Positions 55,610 to 63,851 of a stretch of 64,000 bases of DNA are shown in pieces. The stretch comes from Candidatus Desulfofervidaceae bacterium. GTDB lineage: Bacteria; Desulfobacterota; Desulfofervidia; Desulfofervidales; Desulfofervidaceae. Both the position numbers and the translations under genes were made by a program. The DNA lies in contig JALWFG010000014.1 of the NCBI GenBank assembly GCA_027038965.1, positions 20,334 through 84,333 of the forward strand, given 5' to 3'. The notes below the pieces were generated by a model. That model saw nothing but the letters and a program-made list of their open reading frames with translations. It was not told the DNA's origin and did not search any database. The stretch's first letter is position 1. Every line of letters starts with the position of its first letter.

Positions 55610-55800
55610 AAAGTTTTAAGTGTTAAGTTTTAAGTGAGCTCAGCTCTCGCCTTTCGCCTTTTGCCTTTAGCCCTATTTTACATTGAGCAATTGGGACTTA
55701 ATCCAAAATTTAAAATTCAAAATCTAAAATCTAACTGGTGCTTAGTTCTTAGTGCCTAGTGCCTAGTGCTAAGTTTTAAGTTTTAAGAAAATTCTTTCCC
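55610..55800. repeat. Composite of degenerate short repeats
   Basis: Tracts follow one another: AAGTTTTAAGTGTT units, CGCCTTT/CGCCTTTTG units, AAAATTTAAAATTC-type units and CTTAGTGCCTAGTG units. The same unit types in the other orientation make up 26634-26735. No gene is present until mnmE; 55801-55886 is a pyrimidine-rich strand. Confidence 0.55.
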
Positions 55801-55925
55801 CTCTACAGCTTCTACAACTTTTATCCCCTCTACTGCCTCTCCAACCTTCACCATAAATCAGCCGTGAATTTTTAGGTGGGTAGCGCTTGCTTTTGTTTAA
55901 GCTTTGTTATAAGCTGAGTTTTGCT

Positions 55926-57326
55926 ATGTCCGTAATGAGGATTGGAAACAAAGCGAATAATCTGGAAGACACCATTGTAGCCATTGCCACTCCCCCTGGA
56001 GCAGGGGCCATTGGAATTGTGCGTCTAAGCGGGCCTTTATCAGAGGCCATTGCCCAAAGAATTTTCCGCTCTAAAAGGGCTGTTTCTTCATTTAAAAGCC
56101 ATCACCTCTATTATGGTCATATTATTGACCCTGAGACTGGGGAGGCTATAGATGAGGTGATGATCGCCCTGTTCAGGGCACCTCATAGTTATACAGGCGA
56201 AGATAGCCTGGAAATCTATGCCCACGGAGGCCCGCTGATTTTGAAATTAATTTTAGAGGCCACCTTGAAATGTGGGGCCAGGTTGGCCGAGCCCGGTGAG
56301 TTTACCAAAAGGGCCTTTTTGAATGGAAGGATGGATTTGACCCAAGCAGAGGCCGTTTTGCACTTGATTAATGCCAGAACCAAGGCCGAACTGCAGATTG
56401 CCCATAAACAATTGCAGGGCTATTTGGGACAGGTAGTTGAAGGAATCATCAAGACATTGGTTGAGTTTAAGGCCCATTTGGAGGTGGCCATTGACTTCCC
56501 TGAAGAGGATGTGGAAATTGTTCCCCCAGCAGTCTGGCAAAAGAGACTTGAGAAAGAGGTAATTGCTCCCATCAAATCCCTGCTTGAGGCCTACACTCAG
56601 GGACGGGTATTGAGGGAAGGAGCCCTTATGGCCATTGTGGGCAGACCCAATGTGGGCAAATCTTCCCTTTTAAACCGCCTTCTTAAAGAGGAAAGGGCGA
56701 TTGTTACGCCCATTCCAGGAACCACCAGGGATGTTATTGAGGAAACGATAAATATCAAGGGAATACCTGTAAAAATTGCCGATACCGCAGGATTGAGAAA
56801 GACCGCTGATGTCATAGAGGCCGTGGGGGTGGAAAGGGCCAGAAAAAAGGTAGCTGAGGCCGATGTTGTGCTTTGGGTAATAGATGCCAGCCAGCCATTT
56901 ACCAAAGAAGATGAGGAAATCTATCACGAAGTTGAGGGGAAAAGTGTTATTTTGGTATTGAATAAATCTGACCTGCCTTCCAAAATTGACTTAAAGGGTA
57001 GATTTAGGCATCTTCCCCAGGTCAAAATTTCTGCCCTTTATGGACAGGGAATTGAAAGGTTGGAGGAGGAAATTTTTGAGCGGATTTTAGGACAGAAAGA
57101 GGAGAAAATCCCTTCGTTTGTGCCTAGCCTGAGACACAAGGTTTCTTTGGAAAAGGGGCTTTCGGCCGTAAAGCGAGCCATAGACACGATTAAAAATGGT
57201 CTTCCACCTGTTTTTGTGAGTGTGGATATTCAGGAGGCCTTAGACGCCTTAGGAGAAATTGTGGGCAAGACAACACCCGAAGAGGTATTAAGTTACATTT
57301 TTAGCCAATTTTGCATTGGAAAATAG
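55926..57326 (+). CDS. mnmE: tRNA modification GTPase MnmE
   Basis: MnmE with MnmG modifies the wobble uridine of certain tRNAs. The N-terminal folate-binding domain begins EDTIVAIATPPGAGAIGIVR. The G domain has Walker A GRPNVGKSSLLN, GTTRDV, DTAG and NKSD. The protein ends in the conserved FCIGK with its catalytic cysteine. About 466 aa from the ATG at 55926; ATG 55935 or an upstream start at 55887 are possible because no ribosome site is seen. The nearby TATAAG at about 55910 may be its promoter -10. Confidence 0.93.
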   Translation: MSVMRIGNKANNLEDTIVAIATPPGAGAIGIVRLSGPLSEAIAQRIFRSKRAVSSFKSHHLYYGHIIDPETGEAIDEVMIALFRAPHSYTGEDSLEIYAHGGPLILKLILEATLKCGARLAEPGEFTKRAFLNGRMDLTQAEAVLHLINARTKAELQIAHKQLQGYLGQVVEGIIKTLVEFKAHLEVAIDFPEEDVEIVPPAVWQKRLEKEVIAPIKSLLEAYTQGRVLREGALMAIVGRPNVGKSSLLNRLLKEERAIVTPIPGTTRDVIEETINIKGIPVKIADTAGLRKTADVIEAVGVERARKKVAEADVVLWVIDASQPFTKEDEEIYHEVEGKSVILVLNKSDLPSKIDLKGRFRHLPQVKISALYGQGIERLEEEIFERILGQKEEKIPSFVPSLRHKVSLEKGLSAVKRAIDTIKNGLPPVFVSVDIQEALDALGEIVGKTTPEEVLSYIFSQFCIGK

Positions 57327-57387
57327 GATTTTTTGAGAAGATGGGATAACAAAACAAAAATTGAGAATACACTAAAGGCAAAAACAG

Positions 57388-58350
57388 ATGGAAAGGGCAG
57401 ATATATTAATTGTAGGGGCTGGTCCGGCTGGGATAGCCACAGCGGTTGAGGCCAAAGTGGGCGGGATAGGTAAAGTAGTTGTTTTAGAAAAGGCTGACCA
57501 TATTTGTGATACCATAGTCCGCCTATATCATCCTGGCAAGAGAGTTGACCCCAATTTCCAAGATTTAGGTTTAAAACCTATTGGAACACTTTCCTTTAAA
57601 ACAACAACCAAAGAAAAGTTTTTGCAATTTATCCAAAAGGTCGTGAAAAAATATGACTTAGACATTCGCTACAAGCATACTGTAGATAGGGTTATAAAGA
57701 AAAATGATTTTTTTGAAGTCAGGGCGGGTAAAGATTACCTCTTTAAAGCGCCTATTGTTGTTTTGGCCATTGGCATTTTTGGCCGCCCGGTTAAGCCTAA
57801 ATATAAGATTCCCAAGGAGGTGAGGGATAAGGTCTTTTTTGGTATGCCTCTATCTGGGCCAGAAAATAAAACAGTCTTGGTTGTAGGCGGTGGGAATACA
57901 GCCGCAGAAACGGCCTGTTTGTTATCAGAAAAAAACAAAGTGTTTCTTTCTTATCGCCGACCGCAGTTTTTCAGACTTAACCCGGTCAATATGAATAAAC
58001 TGGAAGAAAAGAGCAGACAAGGTTTGATTAACCTGCTTTTAAACACAGACATTGAAGGCATTGAACCAGAGGGTGGACAGGTAAAGGTGAGGTTTAAGGG
58101 TGGGGAAACCATGTCGTTTGATGCCATTTATTACTGTCTGGGTGGTGCCACACCACAATCATTTTTGCAATCAATTGGGGTAGAACTGGAGGGTAAGCGG
58201 CCTAAAATTGGACCAGATGGGGAAACAAATGTTAGGGGATTATTTCTGGTTGGAGATCTGGTGGCAGAAAAAGGAAGCATTATGTTTGCCTTTAATTCAG
58301 CTAAAATCACAGTAGAGGGGATTTTGCGAAAATATGGAAATGTAATATAA
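57388..58350 (+). CDS. FAD-dependent pyridine nucleotide oxidoreductase, YpdA/TrxR-like
   Basis: A 320-aa two-dinucleotide-fold flavoprotein. The FAD motif GAGPAGIATAVEA is at 10-22 and the NAD(P) motif VVGGGNTAAETA is in the middle. A late GLFLVGDLVAEKGSIMFAFNS segment binds the flavin. There is no redox-active CxxC, so it is not a normal thioredoxin reductase. YpdA-like enzymes reduce low-molecular-weight disulfides, but the substrate is unknown here. It stands alone between mnmE and a sugar transferase. Confidence 0.75.
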   Translation: MERADILIVGAGPAGIATAVEAKVGGIGKVVVLEKADHICDTIVRLYHPGKRVDPNFQDLGLKPIGTLSFKTTTKEKFLQFIQKVVKKYDLDIRYKHTVDRVIKKNDFFEVRAGKDYLFKAPIVVLAIGIFGRPVKPKYKIPKEVRDKVFFGMPLSGPENKTVLVVGGGNTAAETACLLSEKNKVFLSYRRPQFFRLNPVNMNKLEEKSRQGLINLLLNTDIEGIEPEGGQVKVRFKGGETMSFDAIYYCLGGATPQSFLQSIGVELEGKRPKIGPDGETNVRGLFLVGDLVAEKGSIMFAFNSAKITVEGILRKYGNVI

Positions 58351-58456
58351 CCACCTTGGAGAGGATTACTGCAATCCGGCTGAACATATCTATTTGTCTT
58401 TTGAAGCTTGATTTTTTCAGAAAATGCGTTAACTATAAGGCCAAAAAACAAATTAG

Positions 58457-59905
58457 ATGGGGAAACGCCGTTTTGGAAAATCTTTGGTTCTTTTTCTTTG
58501 TCTGCTTGTTTCAGACTTAGCTTCCTTTTACTTAGCCTTAGCTGGGGGATACTTTCTAAGAAAATCCATTATTCCCCATTTTTATTCTAATTTGCCCGTC
58601 TTCAATTTTACCTTTACTTATTTTGCCTCTTTCTGGTGGATGCCGCTTGCCTTTGTTTTTTTTATTGCCCTAGAAGGTCTTTATACCAAAAGAATATCTT
58701 TCTGGGAGGGCTTGAGACGTCTGTGGAAGGCCATTTTGCTTGCCAGTGCGGTGATGCTTGCCCTTGTCACTCTGGGAAAAATGGGACATAGGATATCCAG
58801 ATTGGTGCTGCTTTTTTCTAGTATGCTCAGTTTTTTTACCTTTCCCTTTTGCCGGTTTTTGACAAAATATTTTTTTTATGTCTTTGGGCTTTTTCAGGAA
58901 AGGGCTGTTATTCTTGGGGCAGGTCAGGCTGGTCAGGCGGTGGCTAAAGGGTTTAAGCGGGATAAGTGCTATGATTACAAAATTGTTGGTTTTTTAGATG
59001 ACTTTAAAACTGGTTTTGTGCAAGTAGATGGAGAAAAATACCCTGTCTTAGGAAAAATTGAAGATTTGGCCTCTATTGTTTCTAAAGAAGGTATAAAAAC
59101 TGCTGTTTTAGCCATGCCTTCTTTAAAAGGTGCGAAGATAAAAGAGATTTTTACTAACGCCCGCAAACAGGTAGCTGAAGTCTTAGTCGTACCAGAACTT
59201 TTTGGGATTTCCTTATTGAACTCGGAACTGGATTACCTTTTTTATGAAGAAATTTTTTTATTACACACCAAAAACAATCTGGCCTCACCATTAAACAGGG
59301 CCATAAAGAGGGTTTTTGACCTGGTGTTGAGTAGTGTAATTTGTGTTCTGACCCTACCAATTATGGCCATTATTGCCATTTTAATTAAGCTGACTTCACC
59401 TGGCCCAGTAATTTTTACCCAATGGCGCATAGGACAAAATGGCAAGCCTTTTAAAATTTACAAATTTAGGAGCATGTATCAGGACGCAGAAGAAAGGTTA
59501 AATGAAATTTTAGAAAATGACCCTAAGCTAAAGGAGTTATATGATAAAATTAGAAAAATCCCCGATGACCCCCGTATTACTCCTATAGGTAAATTTTTAC
59601 GCAAGACCTCTTTGGATGAATTGCCTCAAATTTTTAATGTGTTAAAGGGAGAGATGAGTCTGGTAGGGCCTAGACCAGTAGTGGAAGAGGAGTTGAAAAG
59701 ATACTACAAAGAAGACGCCCAATATTATCTTATGGTGAAACCAGGAGTTGCTGGCCTGTGGCAGGTAAGTGGTAGAAGTGATACGAGCTATGAGTTTAGA
59801 AAGAGATTAGACGCCTGGTATGTCCAAAACTGGTGTTTGTGGCTGGATATAGTGCTTCTTTTGCAGACAATTAAAGTCGTATTAAAAGGAGAAGGGGCTT
59901 ACTAA
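58457..59905 (+). CDS. WbaP-type undecaprenyl-phosphate sugar phosphotransferase
   Basis: A 482-aa polyprenyl-phosphate glycosyl-1-phosphate transferase that starts lipid-linked polysaccharide synthesis. The N-terminal part has about four membrane helices and a CoA-binding-like domain (VILGAGQAGQAVAKGF). The C-terminal catalytic domain has VFDLVLSSVICVLTLPIMAI, KFRSMYQDAEERL, RKTSLDELPQIFNVLKGEM, SLVGPRPV and GLWQVSGRSDTSYEFR. The sugar (galactose or glucose) cannot be read from the sequence. A Wzz-type gene follows with its own promoter. Confidence 0.9.
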   Translation: MGKRRFGKSLVLFLCLLVSDLASFYLALAGGYFLRKSIIPHFYSNLPVFNFTFTYFASFWWMPLAFVFFIALEGLYTKRISFWEGLRRLWKAILLASAVMLALVTLGKMGHRISRLVLLFSSMLSFFTFPFCRFLTKYFFYVFGLFQERAVILGAGQAGQAVAKGFKRDKCYDYKIVGFLDDFKTGFVQVDGEKYPVLGKIEDLASIVSKEGIKTAVLAMPSLKGAKIKEIFTNARKQVAEVLVVPELFGISLLNSELDYLFYEEIFLLHTKNNLASPLNRAIKRVFDLVLSSVICVLTLPIMAIIAILIKLTSPGPVIFTQWRIGQNGKPFKIYKFRSMYQDAEERLNEILENDPKLKELYDKIRKIPDDPRITPIGKFLRKTSLDELPQIFNVLKGEMSLVGPRPVVEEELKRYYKEDAQYYLMVKPGVAGLWQVSGRSDTSYEFRKRLDAWYVQNWCLWLDIVLLLQTIKVVLKGEGAY

Positions 59906-60047
59906 CCGCCGCTATACGCTCTACCTGCTACCCGTTTTTACAACACCTGGAGGCAAGGAAAAATCTGCAAATAATAGGATTTTGCCCCATTTTTAACTTT
60001 CTAACTTTATTAATATGAACATAGAACTTAAGGCCTATATTTGCCAA

Positions 60048-60076
60048 TTGACGTTTTACAATTAAGGTGTTATTCA
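60048..60076 (+). promoter_or_regulatory. Promoter of the Wzz-type gene
   Basis: TTGACG (60048-60053), 17-nt spacer, TATTCA (60071-60076) in the 198-nt gap after the sugar transferase. The leader is about 21 nt and contains TAGGGGAAA before the GTG start. The rest of the gap holds nothing recognisable. Confidence 0.5.
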
Positions 60077-60103
60077 TTGATAAATTTTATTTAGGGGAAA
60101 CAA

Positions 60104-60928
60104 GTGGGAGAAGAGAGGTATTACTACGAAGAAGATGAAATAGATTTGTATGAATTATGGCTTGTTGTTAAAAAAAGATGGAAGATTATTCTAGGGCTGT
60201 TTTTATGTGCTACCATTTTGACGACAATCGCATCTTTCTTAATTACTCCTGTATACAAAAGTCATTTTTTAGTTAAAACTCCTGTAGTTCCAACTAATGA
60301 AGCTAAATCTTTAATAGATATCATAAATACCTTTTTGAAAGAGAGAAAGTATAAGCAGCTTAAAAATTTGCTAAATCTTGAAGAGAATATTCTACAAAAT
60401 TTGAAAAAAATAAGTTGCAAACTTACAAGGGGAGAAAAACAATCGTTGACTCTAGAAATAGAAACCACTCATAAAGAAGACATTCCAAGGATATCAGATG
60501 CTTTAATAGGCTATTTAAATAGAAGTCAATATGTGGCTGAAAGAATTCAGGCAGAAAAGGAAAAGTTGGAAAAACAAAAAGAACTATTGCTTTCAAAATT
60601 AAATGAAATGAGGACTTTAAGAAAAACCACACTTAAAAAGATTGAAGATGGAAAAGGAAACATTATTATCTTTGGTTTTAATCCTATGGAGATAGAAAGA
60701 AGCATTATTCGCACAAAGATTCAACTTCTAGATACTGAGAAAAACTTAAAATTATTAAAAGGCTTTGAAAAAATAACTCAACCTTTTATTCCTGAAAGGC
60801 CTTTTAAACCGAAAAAGAAACTGATGGTAGCAGTTTCCGGCATAACTGCCCTTTTCTTCGGGGTATTTTTAATATTCTTCTTAGAATGGCTGGACAAGGC
60901 CAGACAAGAACATATTCGGAGAAGGTAA
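60104..60928 (+). CDS. Wzz-type polysaccharide chain-length/co-polymerase protein
   Basis: A 274-aa inner-membrane protein with an N-terminal helix (about 27-48, IILGLFLCATILTTIASFLI), a long periplasmic coiled coil (about 90-220) and a C-terminal helix (about 242-262) preceded by PERPFKPKKKL. The Wzz start EIDLYELWLVVKKRWKII is clear. It begins with GTG. It sets the length of O-antigen or exopolysaccharide, matching the upstream WbaP-like enzyme. No tyrosine-kinase domain is present. Confidence 0.85.
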   Translation: MGEERYYYEEDEIDLYELWLVVKKRWKIILGLFLCATILTTIASFLITPVYKSHFLVKTPVVPTNEAKSLIDIINTFLKERKYKQLKNLLNLEENILQNLKKISCKLTRGEKQSLTLEIETTHKEDIPRISDALIGYLNRSQYVAERIQAEKEKLEKQKELLLSKLNEMRTLRKTTLKKIEDGKGNIIIFGFNPMEIERSIIRTKIQLLDTEKNLKLLKGFEKITQPFIPERPFKPKKKLMVAVSGITALFFGVFLIFFLEWLDKARQEHIRRR

Positions 60929-60949
60929 GGAATTAAGTTTACCTGCTTT

Positions 60950-62203
60950 TCAACTAAAGAGTATCCAATCGGGTATGGCCCAGATGTTTTTCTTGATTTC
61001 ATACATTTCTTTACCCTGATAAACTACAATCCCATAACTTGAAGCCTGAGCAAATTCCGATAAAAATCGCTCAATATTCCGAGCGTCTTTTTGAGAGACT
61101 ACCTCCTTTGCCTTGGCCTCAATGGGTAAGAGCCTTTGTCCCATTTTGAGAATGAAGTCTATTTCAGCCCCAGAGTGGGTGCGATAGAAATAGAGTTCAC
61201 CTTCTTGAGAAAAGGAGTTTTTCCACTTTATCAGTTCTGAAAATATCCATGTTTCATATAGTGCCCCTGCAGAAACACCGCCTTCGCCCAGAATAGAGCG
61301 TATCAATCCGTTGTCCGTGACATAAACCTTTGGAGTTTTAACCAGCCTTTTTGAGACATTGACAGAAAACGGCTGCAAAAAAAGGCATTGAAACACAATT
61401 TTTAACAGGTTGAGGTATTTTTTGATGGTATTTACAGATAAAGACGCTTCTTTAGCGATTTCAGAAATGTTTAAAAGCCCTCCTGTCCTTAAGGTTAGAA
61501 GTTTCTGAACCAGAATGATATTCTCCAATTCAGCAAAGCCTCCTAAATCCATCAAGTCCCGCTCCAGATAGGTGTTTTTATAATCTCTTAACCAGGCAAT
61601 TTTTTCTTTCTCTTCCTTGATCTGCCAGACAGGGGGGAGACCGCCCCATTTTATAAGTTCGTCTCTTAAAAGGCAGAGCTTTCTTGCCTTTAGAAGTCTT
61701 TGTAAATAGGTATTTTTAGCCAGGGCCGGGAAATCTCTGGCCCTTGAAATTTCAGACAAAAATGGCAATTGCTTATTGCCGGCAAGTTCATAAAGGGAAA
61801 GGGGATATAAAAAAAAGATGCCAATCCTTCCTGCCAGGCTTTCTTTAATGTTTTTCATAAGCAAAATGTGAGAAGACCCTGTTAAAATAAATTTGGTGTC
61901 TCCCTTTTGATCCACGATGTATTTTACCGCTTCAAATACCTCAGGCACTTTTTGAACCTCATCTAGGATCACTATAGGGGTATGCAGGTTTTCTAAAATA
62001 GAAATGGCCTGTTTTTTAAATATAAGCCTGATTTCAGAGTCATCAAAGCAAAAATAGTCGTATTTTTCTCCTAAAATGGACGGTAAGATTTCCTTACAAA
62101 GGGTTGTTTTGCCTGTTTGTCTGGCCCCTGTAACCACAATAGAAGAACGATATTTAAGCCTTTTTACAATAGAACTCGTAACGGCCCTGTGTATGTATTG
62201 CAT
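60950..62203 (-). CDS. AAA ATPase with DUF4143 domain
   Basis: A 417-aa P-loop protein with Walker A GARQTGKTTL at about 26-35 and Walker B IVILDEVQKV. The C-terminal DUF4143 domain (about 200-400) has VYVTDNGLIRSILGE, GALYETWIFSELIKW and YFYRTHSGAEIDFIL, the last resembling PD-(D/E)xK nucleases. The function of this family is unknown. A TAATTT -10 lies 6 nt before the ATG and a TTGAAA -35 is 17 nt further, so the mRNA may be leaderless. Its first 60 codons plus upstream DNA are copied exactly at 63110-63399. Confidence 0.88.
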   Translation of the reverse strand: MQYIHRAVTSSIVKRLKYRSSIVVTGARQTGKTTLCKEILPSILGEKYDYFCFDDSEIRLIFKKQAISILENLHTPIVILDEVQKVPEVFEAVKYIVDQKGDTKFILTGSSHILLMKNIKESLAGRIGIFFLYPLSLYELAGNKQLPFLSEISRARDFPALAKNTYLQRLLKARKLCLLRDELIKWGGLPPVWQIKEEKEKIAWLRDYKNTYLERDLMDLGGFAELENIILVQKLLTLRTGGLLNISEIAKEASLSVNTIKKYLNLLKIVFQCLFLQPFSVNVSKRLVKTPKVYVTDNGLIRSILGEGGVSAGALYETWIFSELIKWKNSFSQEGELYFYRTHSGAEIDFILKMGQRLLPIEAKAKEVVSQKDARNIERFLSEFAQASSYGIVVYQGKEMYEIKKNIWAIPDWILFS

Positions 62204-62312
62204 GCCTGTAAATTAGCATATTTAATGCAAATTTTCAAGGTAAATTTGCACTTAAAGTGATATTTTTAAGGAGGAGCAAGGGGCGGGACAATTTTGCTTG
62301 ACATGATATACC
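62023..62312. repeat. 290-bp exact direct repeat, copy 1
   Basis: Identical base for base, by eye, to 63110-63399 in the same orientation. It covers the first 60 codons of the DUF4143 ATPase gene and 109 bp upstream. Confidence 0.95.
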
Positions 62313-62324
62313 TTTGGGCTATTT

Positions 62325-62368
62325 AAGCCCGACCCGTGAAATAACTAACTATTTCACGGGTCGGGCTT
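62325..62368. repeat. 19-bp perfect-stem hairpin
   Basis: The stem AAGCCCGACCCGTGAAATA pairs perfectly with 62350-62368 around the loop ACTAAC. The inner part (CCCGTGAAATA/TATTTCACGGG) is shared with the hairpin at 54216-54248. It lies between the ATPase promoter and hicBA. Confidence 0.85.
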
Positions 62369-62419
62369 GAATTTAAACAAATTATCAGAAGCTGGCTTGA
62401 TGATCTCTACCTCAAAGTG

Positions 62420-62450
62420 TAAAATATGTTCACCCGAAAGAGGGCATTAC
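62420..62450 (+). repeat. Repeat family copy C, before hicBA
   Basis: TAAAATATGTTCACCCG followed by AGGGCATTAC. It is closest to copy A at 19522-19553 and again lies shortly before an antitoxin gene. Confidence 0.65.
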
Positions 62451-62478
62451 ATTACACTATGCTGTATGAGGTGATAAT

Positions 62479-62712
62479 ATGAAAACATTAACCTATAGAA
62501 TCCTGCTCAGAAAAGAACCTGAGGGCGGTTATACGGTGATAGTTCCCTCTCTTCCAGGCTGTGTAACCTATGGGGACACAATAGATGAAGCGATAGAGAT
62601 GGCAAAAGAAGCTATTGAGTTATACATAGAGAGCTTAAAGAAGCATGGTGAAGAGATACCAACGGAGGAAGGCACTCTGGAATATACTTTAACGGTAGGG
62701 GCGTATGCCTAA
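62479..62712 (+). CDS. hicB: HicB-family antitoxin
   Basis: A 77-aa HicB protein with a partial RNase H-like fold: LTYRILLRKEPEGGYTVIVP, SLPGCVTYGDTIDEAIEMAK and EAIELYIESLKKHGEEIP. A GAGGTGATA ribosome site precedes the ATG. It overlaps the hicA start by 8 nt. The order antitoxin-then-toxin (hicBA) is the less common one. Confidence 0.9.
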   Translation: MKTLTYRILLRKEPEGGYTVIVPSLPGCVTYGDTIDEAIEMAKEAIELYIESLKKHGEEIPTEEGTLEYTLTVGAYA

Positions 62713-62929
62713 ACTCCCTTCTCTTACTCCCCAGAAAATTATCAAGGTACTTGAAAAGAAGGGATTTGTATTGGATAGGATTAAGGGAAGCCATCATATT
62801 TACTTCCACCCGGAAACAAAAAGAAGAGTTGTTGTTCCTCTTCATAAAAGGGATTTACCAAAGGGAACATTTCTTGAAATTTTAAAACAAGCAGGTATCA
62901 ATAAGAAAGAGTTAGGGAAGTTACTATAA
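62705..62929 (+). CDS. hicA: HicA-family mRNA interferase toxin
   Basis: A 74-aa double-stranded-RNA-binding-fold toxin. KIIKVLEKKGFVLDRIKGSH carries the catalytic histidine of the GSHH motif; VVVPLHKRDLPKGTFLEILK follows. HicA cuts mRNA when not neutralised by HicB. All family key residues are intact. Confidence 0.9.
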   Translation: MPKLPSLTPQKIIKVLEKKGFVLDRIKGSHHIYFHPETKRRVVVPLHKRDLPKGTFLEILKQAGINKKELGKLL

Positions 62930-63029
62930 GTGAAAAACGCCGCCTACACATCATATACACTGCGGGCTAATGCCCTTGCTCCTCTGGGCATCTCCCCTTT
63001 TTGTTGAACTGTTGTGTACGTTGGAACTT

Positions 63030-63290
63030 TCATATAACATTCCGCCCTTGCATCGCTAGGAGAATAAGCCTGTATGGTGAAAGATAAAAAAACAGTAAAA
63101 CTAACCTATTAAGCCTGATTTCAGAGTCATCAAAGCAAAAATAGTCGTATTTTTCTCCTAAAATGGACGGTAAGATTTCCTTACAAAGGGTTGTTTTGCC
63201 TGTTTGTCTGGCCCCTGTAACCACAATAGAAGAACGATATTTAAGCCTTTTTACAATAGAACTCGTAACGGCCCTGTGTATGTATTGCAT
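63030..63290 (-). pseudogene. Truncated duplicate of the DUF4143 ATPase gene
   Basis: The first 59 or so codons are identical to the ATPase at 60950-62203 (MQYIHRAVTSSIVKRLKYRS start, Walker A intact). At 63110 the match ends and the frame continues through unrelated DNA for about 27 codons. It cannot form a working ATPase. Confidence 0.85.
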
Positions 63291-63399
63291 GCCTGTAAAT
63301 TAGCATATTTAATGCAAATTTTCAAGGTAAATTTGCACTTAAAGTGATATTTTTAAGGAGGAGCAAGGGGCGGGACAATTTTGCTTGACATGATATACC
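63110..63399. repeat. 290-bp exact direct repeat, copy 2
   Basis: Identical to 62023-62312. The two copies bracket hicBA at an offset of 1087 bp. Flanks outside the 290 bp do not match. Confidence 0.95.
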
Positions 63400-63484
63400 G
63401 ATCGTGTTTATCGTAAAAATAGGTTAGAACATATATCATAAAGGAAGCTACTGCAATAAAATAAATTTATTGGGAGAATTTAAG

Positions 63485-63715
63485 ATGAGAAAGATTTATC
63501 TACCTATAATTTTAGAACAGGACGAAGATGGATATTACATAGTGAGTTGTCCTTTTTTTAAGGGGTGTCGATCCTATGGAAAGAATGTAGATGAGGCGAT
63601 GGAAAATATTAAAGAAGTGATAGGCTTATGTTTAGAGGAAATTAAAGAGGAAGATACAAATTTTAAAGTGATAAACAACTTTGTAGGTTTTAGAGAAATA
63701 GAGGTTACTATATGA
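63485..63715 (+). CDS. HicB-like protein without a partner
   Basis: A 76-aa HicB-fold protein: MRKIYLPIILEQDEDGYYIV, then SCPFFKGCRSYGKNVDEAME. No hicA follows; the next 130 bp hold a palindrome copy and heptamer-like repeats, then tnpB. It may be an orphan antitoxin or a HicB-type regulator. The ATG at 63485 has GGGAGAA upstream; the in-frame TTG at 63470 is unlikely. Confidence 0.75.
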   Translation: MRKIYLPIILEQDEDGYYIVSCPFFKGCRSYGKNVDEAMENIKEVIGLCLEEIKEEDTNFKVINNFVGFREIEVTI

Positions 63716-63718
63716 ATC

Positions 63719-63735
63719 TCCTGCACCCCTAGGGG
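63719..63735. repeat. Partial copy of the dispersed palindrome
   Basis: TCCTGCACCCCTAGGGG matches the left arm and centre of the copy at 55584-55609. The right arm is replaced by heptamer-type sequence (CGAAGGG). Confidence 0.55.
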
Positions 63736-63851
63736 CGAAGGGCTAGAAAGGGCTGGTAGAGCTCACAGGTAAAAGAAGAAATAAGGGATTTGGGGTATCT
63801 TAAATAAAAAAACTAGGAGGGTTTACGGCTCAAGTAGAGAAAAGAAGCGAA

